From contig DKWV01000004.1 of NCBI GenBank assembly GCA_002491905.1, positions 1-37,697 of the forward strand: a stretch of DNA of 37,697 nucleotides, written 5' to 3'. Every line of letters begins with the position of its first letter. The stretch's first letter is position 1. The notes under the pieces were generated by a model, which was not told the DNA's origin, did no database searches, and saw only the letters and a list, made by a program, of their open reading frames with translations. Shown piece by piece: positions 8,211 through 15,700 of the stretch. Source of the stretch: Lachnospiraceae bacterium UBA7143. Lineage in GTDB: Bacteria; Bacillota; Clostridia; Lachnospirales; Lachnospiraceae. A program made the position numbers and the translations under genes.

Positions 8211-8729
8211 TTATCTCATACTCCGAACTTCCGCGAAGCTGATCTCCACGGGAGTCTCTCTGCCAAACAGCTCCACATTGATCGTGGCAGTCTGCTTGCC
8301 GTAGTCGATTCTCTGCACAACGCCCACGGTGTCCTTCCAGACGCCCGCAACCACCGCGATGGTGTCTCCTTCCGCAAAATCGACGCTCATATTCTCAACC
8401 TTGATACCGAGAGGCTTCATCTCCGCCTCCGTGAGCGGCACCGGCTTACTCCCCGGCCCCACGAAACCTGTCACGCCTCTGGTATTTCTCACTACATACC
8501 AGGTGTCGTCATTCATAACCATATTGATCAGGACATACCCGGGGAACATCTTTTTCTGAACGGTCTTGCGCGCGCCGTTTTTCAGCTCCGTGACATCCTG
8601 CATCGGCACCCTGACCTCCAGGATCTCTTCCTCCAGATGTCTGTTCTCGATCGTTTTCTCTATGTTGGCCTTTACCTTATTTTCGTACCCGGAATAAGTA
8701 TGCACAACATACCAATTCGCCTCTGCCAT
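8211..8729 (-). CDS. nusG: Transcription termination/antitermination factor NusG
   Basis: The 172-residue protein has the NGN domain (WYVVHTYSGYENKVKANIEK at the start, VLINMVMNDDTWYVVRNTRG, VTGFVGPG) and a C-terminal KOW domain (EGDTIAVVAGVWKDTVGVVQ). It binds RNA polymerase and modulates pausing and termination, and couples transcription to translation. The ribosome-binding site is CAGGGAGGATCCGT. It lies 50 bp after secE in the usual order. Confidence 0.98.
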   Translation of the reverse strand: MAEANWYVVHTYSGYENKVKANIEKTIENRHLEEEILEVRVPMQDVTELKNGARKTVQKKMFPGYVLINMVMNDDTWYVVRNTRGVTGFVGPGSKPVPLTEAEMKPLGIKVENMSVDFAEGDTIAVVAGVWKDTVGVVQRIDYGKQTATINVELFGRETPVEISFAEVRSMR

Positions 8730-8779
8730 ACGGATCCTCCCTGTCTTTAAAAATTAGGCGTGCATATTAAGAACCTGTC

Positions 8780-8992
8780 TTAAAATTTCAGTGTAGTAAT
8801 AAAGTCCACGCCGTACTGCAGGCCAAAATCCAGAACTGTAATAATCGCCCCAACCACAAGGGAAATGATAACGACTGCAACAGACTGCTTCAGGAGGGAA
8901 TCCTTATCAGGCCAGCTGATCTTCTTAAACTCAGCCTTCACACCGTCAAAAAACTTGACTGCTTTCTTATCTGTTTTTGCTGAATCTGCCAT
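8780..8992 (-). CDS. secE: Preprotein translocase subunit SecE
   Basis: A 70-residue protein with the SecE pattern: a charged amphipathic segment (VKFFDGVKAEFKKISWPDKD) followed by one transmembrane helix (about residues 37-60). The KKISWP motif is the conserved cytoplasmic part. SecE clamps the SecY channel in the inner membrane. The site AAAGGAGATATTGAATT precedes the ATG, and rpmG ends 34 bp upstream, so the genes are co-transcribed. There is no tRNA gene between them. Confidence 0.95.
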   Translation of the reverse strand: MADSAKTDKKAVKFFDGVKAEFKKISWPDKDSLLKQSVAVVIISLVVGAIITVLDFGLQYGVDFITTLKF

Positions 8993-9026
8993 AATTCAAT
9001 ATCTCCTTTTTCCACGCGGCGAACTG

Positions 9027-9176
9027 TTACTTCGTCTCCTTATGCAGGGTATGCTTCTTGCAGAATCTGCAATACTTCTTAATTTCCATCCTGTCCGGAT
9101 GTGTCTTCTTATCCTTTGTCGTATTGTAGTTACGCTGTTTGCATTCCGTACATGCCAATGTAATCCTTGTGCGCAT
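9027..9176 (-). CDS. rpmG: 50S ribosomal protein L33 (zinc-binding C+ form)
   Basis: A short 49-residue ORF begins MRTRITLACTECKQRNYNTT and ends in HTLHKETK. It is the full L33 family length. Two CxxC pairs (Cys9/Cys12 and Cys36/Cys39) form the zinc knuckle of the C+ paralogue; bacteria with this form often also have a zinc-free copy used in zinc starvation. GGAGGTGGCAAG stands directly before the ATG. It is the first gene of the rpmG-secE-nusG unit, directly behind a strong promoter. Confidence 0.96.
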   Translation of the reverse strand: MRTRITLACTECKQRNYNTTKDKKTHPDRMEIKKYCRFCKKHTLHKETK

Positions 9177-9269
9177 CTTGCCACCTCCACCTGTATTACG
9201 ATTCTTTTGATTCGGTATTTCTCATTTTTTAAGCATAAAAAAAAGACCTTACTCTCTTCTCGCTCACAC

Positions 9270-9298
9270 AATATATCATACGACGTGCCTTAAGTCAA
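9270..9298 (-). promoter_or_regulatory. Promoter of rpmG-secE-nusG
   Basis: Minus-strand TTGACT (9298-9293), a 17-bp spacer and TATATT (9275-9270) form a near-consensus sigma-A promoter. The leader is about 85 nt and holds a run of eight T. This explains the 9177-9300 part of the gene-free stretch. Confidence 0.75.
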
Positions 9299-9349
9299 CT
9301 GCTTTTTTGTATTTTCTCCCCAAATCCCACACTTTTTTCGTAAAACCCC

Positions 9350-9382
9350 TAAATGAAATGCCGCCGCCATACGATATATAAT
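9350..9382 (+). promoter_or_regulatory. Candidate promoter of the FliD-like gene
   Basis: A perfect TATAAT (9377-9382) lacks a good -35 box (TGAAAT at 17 bp). Overlapping it, TAAA (9350-9353) and TACGATAT (9370-9377) resemble the flagellar sigma-28 pattern TAAA-N15-GCCGATAT, with a spacer one base longer. Either sigma factor is possible. The rest of 9301-9467 shows no gene. Confidence 0.4.
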
Positions 9383-9467
9383 ATAGTTCCTGAAATACTT
9401 GCATCCTTCGTGAAAAAGGTGGTAAAATAAAGGTGCCACTATATATTTAGGTAGAAATGCCCACAAA

Positions 9468-9506
9468 AGATACCTTGCAGGCTACGGATGGCCGCAGGAG
9501 GTATCT
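9468..9506 (+). promoter_or_regulatory. Leader hairpin masking the ribosome-binding site, with a GGA loop (CsrA-type site)
   Basis: AGATACCT (9468-9475) pairs perfectly with AGGTATCT (9499-9506). Inside, TGC/GCA and GGC/GCC extend the stem to about 14 bp around the loop TACGGATG (9483-9490). The downstream arm includes part of the AGGAGG ribosome-binding site (9496-9501). The loop matches the CsrA recognition core ACGGAUG, and AGGAGG supplies a second GGA 11 nt away. The structure is seen in the sequence; CsrA control is inferred. Confidence 0.6.
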
Positions 9507-9509
9507 GTT

Positions 9510-10850
9510 ATGCTTTCACGGAAGAAAGGAGGGCTTATGGCTTACAACACCATTCATAATTTATCTAACGTCTACAATTTCTACATGACGACCTACGCGC
9601 CGAAGTCCAGCACGCCTTATGATACCCATAAGAAGAGCGAGCTTCGCAACGTGTATAATTCCATTGTCAAAATGAACAAGGAAGCGCCCCTGTTCATTCT
9701 GGACACCAGTAAGGAATCCCAGCAGTTTGCCATCGGCATTAAGGAAAACGCCAGAGAACTCCGCAATACCATCGCGTCCCTGGGCGGCCTTGATGAGGAA
9801 GAGCTTCTGAACAAAAAAGTGGCATATTCCAGTAACGAGGAAATCGCTACCGCAAAATACGTGGGTTCCAAAAAGCCGGACGACGACTTCCCCACCTATG
9901 AGGTTGAAGTCAACCGTCTCGCCTCACCCCAGGTAAATCTGGGGAACTTCCTGCCGGCTGATGAGCCTGCTGCCCTCGCTCCCAACACTTATTCCTTCGA
10001 TGTCGGGATTGATGATCTGAGCTATGAATTCCAGTTCAGCATAAAGGCCAGCGACACAAACAGGGATGTGCAGGCGCGTCTGTCCAGATTGATTAACAAT
10101 GCGAATATCGGTATGTCCGCTCAGGTCATTACCGATGAAAACGGCGGCTCTGCCCTTCGGATGGAATCGGATGCCACGGGCCTCAACGAAGGCAAGAAGA
10201 TGCAGTTCCGTATCTCCGACCAGCGCACCAGTAAAGCGGCGGGCGTGGTGGATTATCTGGGACTTGACTACATCGCTTCACCGGCGGCAAACGCCTCGTT
10301 TCTGGTAAACGGCGAGGTGCATTCCTCCACCTCCAACCACTACACGCTGGACCACACCTACGAATTACAGTTCAAAGGCGTGAGCAGCGAGGACGGCGAG
10401 ACCGCTTCCATCGGCATTAAGACCGATGTGGAGTCCCTGGCGGAAAATATCAACACACTGGTGAGGGGATACAATTCCTTCCTTCAGGCCGTTTCCGAAT
10501 ACAGCGGGGTACAGCCGAAGAGTGACCGGCTCTTCCATGAGATGAGCAGCGTCGCCAGGGTTTATGCAAGAGGCCTCACTTCCGCCGGTCTGAACCTGAA
10601 TCTGGACGGTACTCTGGAGGTAGACAACAATGTGCTGCGCCAGAAAGCAACCAGCGAGGATGCCAAAGAGGCTTTCGCCTCGATGAAGGGCTTCACGAAC
10701 TCCATCCTGCGCAAGACAGGTCAGGTTTCCTTAGACCCGATGCACTATGTCAACAATGTGATCGTAGCTTACAAGAATCCCGGCAAGAACTTCGCAAGCC
10801 CCTATATCACAAGCGCGTACAGCGGGATGATGTTTAACAGCTATTGTTAA
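9510..10850 (+). CDS. FliD-like flagellar filament cap / hook-associated protein
   Basis: The 446-residue protein (437 from the second start) has an N-terminal helical part, a central beta-rich region with the flagellin-hook IN-like segment (ADEPAALAPNTYSFDVGIDD), and a C-terminal FliD-type helical region (VESLAENINTLVRGYNSFLQ, then LDGTLEVDNNVLRQKA). FliD caps the growing flagellar filament and helps fold flagellin. The N-terminus MAYNTIHNLSNVYNFYMTTY differs from classical FliD, so it may be a specialised paralogue. Two in-frame starts both have good sites: ATG 9510 after AGGAGGTATCTGTT and ATG 9537 after AAAGGAGGGCTT. It stands alone, convergent with the carboxyltransferase, and ends in cysteine. 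Confidence 0.75.
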   Translation: MLSRKKGGLMAYNTIHNLSNVYNFYMTTYAPKSSTPYDTHKKSELRNVYNSIVKMNKEAPLFILDTSKESQQFAIGIKENARELRNTIASLGGLDEEELLNKKVAYSSNEEIATAKYVGSKKPDDDFPTYEVEVNRLASPQVNLGNFLPADEPAALAPNTYSFDVGIDDLSYEFQFSIKASDTNRDVQARLSRLINNANIGMSAQVITDENGGSALRMESDATGLNEGKKMQFRISDQRTSKAAGVVDYLGLDYIASPAANASFLVNGEVHSSTSNHYTLDHTYELQFKGVSSEDGETASIGIKTDVESLAENINTLVRGYNSFLQAVSEYSGVQPKSDRLFHEMSSVARVYARGLTSAGLNLNLDGTLEVDNNVLRQKATSEDAKEAFASMKGFTNSILRKTGQVSLDPMHYVNNVIVAYKNPGKNFASPYITSAYSGMMFNSYC

Positions 10851-10877
10851 AGCAGATAGTTTAAATAATATAAGAGC

Positions 10878-10983
10878 AGCATAATAGGGCAATTTGTCGT
10901 CCTGCGCAAACTCGCACCCACCTCGCTTCGCGAGCTCGGTGCTCAGACAGTGCTTCGGAACGAGCAAATTGCCCTATCATGTT
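10878..10983. repeat. Palindromic intergenic element with 19-bp terminal inverted repeats; probable bidirectional terminator
   Basis: Arms at 10878-10896 and 10965-10983 share ATAGGGCAATTTG perfectly and 17 of 19 bases overall. The interior holds a hairpin CTCGC-TTC-GCGAG (10922-10934) followed by CTCGG, nested within GCACC/GGTGC. It lies between two convergent genes. It may be a mobile non-coding repeat (MITE or REP-like) serving as a terminator. Confidence 0.65.
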
Positions 10984-11002
10984 ACTCTCTTCATATTACA
11001 AT

Positions 11003-12619
11003 TTACAATGGTATGTTTCCGTGTTTTTTCTTTGGATTCTCGATCTGTTTGTTCTTTAATCCCCTCAACGCTTTCAGAATCGCCTCCCTCGTCTCCTCCG
11101 GCTTGATCACCTCGTTGACGTAGCCTCTTGAAGCCGCCACATAGGGATTTAAGAATCTGTCCTCATACTCTTTCTTACACTGGGCGCGCATGGCCTCGGG
11201 ATCGTCCGCCGCCTTGATCTTTCTCTTGAAGGCGATGTTGACCGCACCGTCCGCCCCCATCACCGCAATTTCCGCAATTGGCCAGGCATAGACGATATCC
11301 GCCCCCATCTCTTTGGAGTTCATGGCGATGTAGGCGCCGCCGTAAGCCTTTCTCATAATCAGCGAAATCTTCGGCACGGTCGCCTCCGAATAAGCGTAGA
11401 GTATCTTTGCGCCGTGGCGGATAATGCCGTTGTGCTCCTGCGCCGTTCCAGGCAGAAAGGCGGGCACGTCAATCAGCGTGACAAGCGGTATGTTGAAGCA
11501 GTCGCAGAAGCGGATAAACCGCGCTATTTTATCGGATGCATGGTAGTCGAGGGATCCGCCCATAGAGTTCGGCTGGTTCGCCACGATTCCCACAACCTTG
11601 CCTTCCATACGGCACCACCCCACCACCGCGTTGGTGGCGAACTCCTTCTGCACCTCAAAAAAGCTTCCCTCGTCCACAATGCAGTCAATCACTTCTTTCA
11701 CATCGTAGGCGTGGCGGGAATTGTCAGGCACGATATCCTTGATCTTGGCCGCTTTCGCTTTCAGGGCATTATCCTGCCTTGCGCCCTCGCCCATGCCGAA
11801 GACTTTCCCCACTCTGGAGGGAATGCTCTGCCGCTCCGGCGTATTCACCACAGGAGGCTTCTCCATCCAGTTGCTCGGCAGATAGGATAACAGTTTTCTC
11901 ACGCCCATCAGGCACTCGTTTTCCGTGTCGTAGGTAAAGTGGGACACGCCGCTCTTCTTCGCGTGCACCTGGGCGCCGCCAAGCTCCTCCACTGACACTT
12001 CCTCGTTGATCACCGTCTTCACCACGTTCGGCCCGGTGATGAACATTTTTGAGATATCTTTCACCATAAAGATAAAGTCGCAGATGGCGGGCGCATAGCA
12101 GGCTCCGCCGGAGCAGGGACCGAGAATCACCGCAATCTGCGGGATTACCCCTGACGCCTTCGTGTGCCGCAAAAACATGCCGCTGTAGCCGCTTAAAGAG
12201 GATATCCCCTCCTCGATCCTTGCTCCGCCGCTGTCGTTAATGCAGATCAGGGGCGCCTTCATCTCCATCGCCATATCCTGAATCCGGCAGATCTTAAAGG
12301 AATGGTACTCGCCCAGCGTACCACCGATCACCGTAAAGTCCTCGCTTGCCACGAACACCTGTCTGCCGTCAATCTCGCCGTAACCCGTCACCACACCGTC
12401 GCCGGGCACGCGTCTCTTATCCAGGTCAAAATCGTCGATGCGGGACTCCAGGAAGCCGTCCACCTCCACAAAAGTGCCGGGATCGAGCAGCATCTCGATC
12501 CGCTCTCTGGCCGTCAGTTTCCCGCTTGCGTGCTGCTTGTCAATCCTGCTCTGTCCGCCGCCGAGCAGTGCCTTTTCTCTTCTCCTGTCCAGTTCCCTGT
12601 TTGCCTCATTCCAATTCAT
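11003..12619 (-). CDS. Acyl-CoA carboxyltransferase (methylmalonyl-CoA decarboxylase alpha / propionyl-CoA carboxylase beta type)
   Basis: The 538-residue protein has both carboxyltransferase halves: the N-terminal half with VASEDFTVIGGTLGEYHS, ICINDSGGARIEEG and LGPCSGGACYAPAICDF, and the C-terminal half with IVANQPNSMGGSLDYHASDK, DVPAFLPGTAQEHNGIIRHG and MRKAYGGAYIAMNSK. It ends KKHGNIPL, a tail common in this family. Such enzymes move CO2 between biotin and an acyl-CoA, either in propionate or succinate metabolism with a sodium-pumping decarboxylase or in fatty-acid supply. No biotin carrier, oadB or oadG is adjacent, so partners must be elsewhere. I use the ATG at 12619 (GGAGGCGCCCT) rather than the longer frame from 12706. 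Confidence 0.94.
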   Translation of the reverse strand: MNWNEANRELDRRREKALLGGGQSRIDKQHASGKLTARERIEMLLDPGTFVEVDGFLESRIDDFDLDKRRVPGDGVVTGYGEIDGRQVFVASEDFTVIGGTLGEYHSFKICRIQDMAMEMKAPLICINDSGGARIEEGISSLSGYSGMFLRHTKASGVIPQIAVILGPCSGGACYAPAICDFIFMVKDISKMFITGPNVVKTVINEEVSVEELGGAQVHAKKSGVSHFTYDTENECLMGVRKLLSYLPSNWMEKPPVVNTPERQSIPSRVGKVFGMGEGARQDNALKAKAAKIKDIVPDNSRHAYDVKEVIDCIVDEGSFFEVQKEFATNAVVGWCRMEGKVVGIVANQPNSMGGSLDYHASDKIARFIRFCDCFNIPLVTLIDVPAFLPGTAQEHNGIIRHGAKILYAYSEATVPKISLIMRKAYGGAYIAMNSKEMGADIVYAWPIAEIAVMGADGAVNIAFKRKIKAADDPEAMRAQCKKEYEDRFLNPYVAASRGYVNEVIKPEETREAILKALRGLKNKQIENPKKKHGNIPL

Positions 12620-12677
12620 AGGGCGCCTCCGTATAATTTGATCTTCCAATACTTTGATATTCAAACTATCTAGGGAT

Positions 12678-12706
12678 ATTATAGGCAGAGCCCTGTTTCT
12701 TGTCAA
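12678..12706 (-). promoter_or_regulatory. Consensus promoter of the carboxyltransferase gene
   Basis: Minus-strand TTGACA (12706-12701), 17 bp and TATAAT (12683-12678) match the sigma-A consensus at all 12 positions. The leader to the ATG is about 52 nt. It is embedded in an inverted repeat. Confidence 0.9.
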
Positions 12707-12720
12707 GACTCTGCCTATAA
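12679..12720. repeat. 12-bp perfect inverted repeat enclosing the promoter; candidate operator
   Basis: TTATAGGCAGAG (12679-12690) and CTCTGCCTATAA (12709-12720) are perfectly inverted with an 18-bp gap. One arm covers the -10 box and half the spacer; the other lies just upstream of the -35, about three helical turns away. No T-tract follows, so a terminator role is less likely than a regulator site. Confidence 0.6.
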
Positions 12721-12775
12721 TTTATACTTAATTTTTCCCAGATTATAGCAGTAAAGCGGCCGCGTTATGCCGTTC

Positions 12776-15700
12776 CTATTTCAGCTTCACCGTAATTTTA
12801 ACGATATTTGTGCCAGTGCCGGAACCCTTCTCGTAATACGTCTTATCCGTATCCGCAGTGTACTGCAAAAAGCCGATCAGATCGTTTTTGTCCGTAATAT
12901 CTGATATTTTAACATTATTTTTCAGGGCAATCTGATATATGGTTTTGCCCGCATCCGTTTTCTTCACGATCTCAAAATATTCTGTAAAGCGGTTCACCTC
13001 TCCCTTGATGTTTGCATTATACAGGCATTCATAGGTTTCCGTGGTCAAATCCTGCGCCAAAATGTTTTTCGCATTACCGGTCAGCAGCGCACTGCTTTCC
13101 TGTGATGAAATCGTGTAGGAGGTCGCCGGCTTGAAGGTAAACTTCTTCGGCTTATCCACCTTCACAGCCACCGCAGCTGCCGCTGCCGCCGGGGTGAATT
13201 CCTCTTTCCCGTCCACTGTCGCTTTCGTGCCTGCTGTCACCTTCAACGCATAACTGTTCTGCATAAGCTTCATATCCTGGTCAAAATGCAGTTTAATAAT
13301 CGCCGTCTGGTATTTACCGTCCGCCGTGGGTTTCAGCTCAACCGCACATTCCTTTGCGTCGGACGACAGGTGCGCCATAAACTGATACAGATCCGCGCTG
13401 TTCTTCGCGTTCAGTTTCGTCCAGTCAAGATCCACTTTCGCGACTGCAGACTTGCCCGTTCCCTTTAAATTCTCTGCCACCGCATTCGGGATCTTCAACT
13501 CAATACCAGTCTCCTGCTCGGCCTTCGTGCCTGTCTGGTGGAGGCTCCCAAGGGCTTTTGCCGTCACTCCTGTCGTTGTCCCCACATCCAGGTTATCCAG
13601 CGTATAGACTTTCTTAATATTCTTAACGGTATCTACATTTTTACGTTTTTTTGAATCCCATTTTCTCTCTGTCACTTTACCGCTAAGTTCCACTTTTACT
13701 TGCTTTCCACTTGCCGTAAAGTCAATGTTCCGGCCTGTCTCCGCCGACTTTACGCCGCCTGTGATCTTGACCGTACAGTCCACAAACTCGCCCTCCCGGA
13801 CTGTCGTCACCGGTTTTCTTACCCAATCCCCTTTGTCTTCATCATATTCCGTTGTTTCTTCCGTATCGATGACCACAACCTTTGCCCGCAGTCTGGTCGT
13901 GTCCTTGTAAGAAGCCTCCCGCTGCACTTTCGCGTTCGGATCATATACGGTATTCACCTCATCGGAATAAATCAGCCCGCCGCTTTTCTCGCCGTTCTCA
14001 CCGTCCGGCAAAAGCGTATAAAAGCGGAGCCCCAAATCCTTTTTTTCATTCCAATAGCTATCCGCCCACACCATAACGTTTTCACAGGCAGGCTTTATTT
14101 TTACCGCGAGTTTCTGCCCGCTGCCGTCGTTAGCGGTAACGGTCAGAACGACGTTCGTTTTTGCCTTATATACTTTCAGGCGAGGTTCTCCGTCCTCACC
14201 GGCCACAATATCCACATCCTTTGGCCTGCTGGATTTTACGGACAGATTCTCCCAACTTACCTCTTCGCCTCTGTTATCGAAAACACACAGTTTGGTGCCG
14301 TCGATCTGGGATGCCTCCGGCTCCAGTATTCTGCTGTTTTTGTAGCCGGTCATCCTCGAACTGCTGCCCTTCATAAGCTGCAGTTTATAGAGGACTATCC
14401 CCTCATTCGTGATGGTGACAGGCTCGCTGTAGCCGACGGCTGTATCATCACCAATCTTTGTCTTACCCTTCCTGTCTATGGCCGCCCGGATCACGAAGGT
14501 GTTCTTCTCATCATCCGCTGCAATCTCGAAGTCCTTCGCCACTGTCACGGTGCCGTTTTTTATCTTCACCTTGCTGTTGCCAAACGGAACATCTACCTTT
14601 TCACCGGCCTCGTTCGTATCGGTCTTGATGGTATATGTATCATTTTCGCCTTTGGTGACGGCAACCAGCTCCCACTCCACTTTTTTGGTCTTGGGCTGTT
14701 TCTCCTTAACCTTTCCGGTCATATCTCCATTATACACCACCGCCGCTTTGAGGGTCGTCTTCTTATTAATGCCTTTATACAGGGACACAGCAGGCACGCT
14801 CACCCCTATCGTCTCAATGCCCCTCACAACCGTTACAGCCACCGTCGCGCTGGAAGCAGCCATGCCGGACAGTGTGGGAGCGTTTACCCGGACAGTATGT
14901 TTGCCAAGTCTGGTTTCGGATTTTGCCGTCGCGTAGATCCGGCCCTCCTGCGTTACCGTAACCTCTAATTTTTCGCCGTCGGTCAGATTTTCCGTCACGT
15001 CCTTAACCGCATTCTTATCTTTCGGGTCAAAGACCTTATAGGTGGTTGATTTGCCAAACTGCGCCTCTGCAATCTGCACCTCACCCTGCCCCGTATAAAC
15101 GGTAGTTGTACCTTTCTTCAGCTTCAGGTTAGTTTCCCATGAGGCTTTCTGGGTGGCAAAGGGCTTGGCGCTTTTGAAGATCTGTTTCTCATTTGTTCCG
15201 GCCTCAACGACAGTCACCGAATCGATGCCCGACGTCTCCTCCTGCACCTGACCGTCCTGCCCTGTCACCGCCTTATTGGTGTGTACCAGGGAAACGGTCA
15301 CATCGTACTTGCAGGCGCCGCCTTCTCCGTATTCGACAGGAACCTCCGTTGTGCTTCCACCCTCGCCTTCCACAGTCTTTGTTCCACCCACATTTACAGT
15401 GATGTCCTGGGACTTGCCGTCCTTCAGGAAATACGCTGTCACTTCCTTTTTGAGCGTGTCCGGCACATTTGTCTGTCCGGGCGACTGCTTCGCTTCTACC
15501 TTATAGTATACCGCGCCGTTTACATCCGCGTCTGTCGCTGCAGATACCGCAAGCGTCAGATCAATATCGGTAGCAGCTTTCAAACTGACAGAAGGCTTAT
15601 TCGCTGGAAGAAGGGAAGTCGTCTCCACCGCAATCTCCTTTTTGACCTCCGGCATCTCCTGACTAAATACAATAATCTTTACGCCGTCCGCCTTTGCAGC

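Noticed and set aside
13700..14968. 422-codon open frame on the plus strand
   Set aside because: Shadow of the giant protein in the opposite frame, with no recognisable motif.
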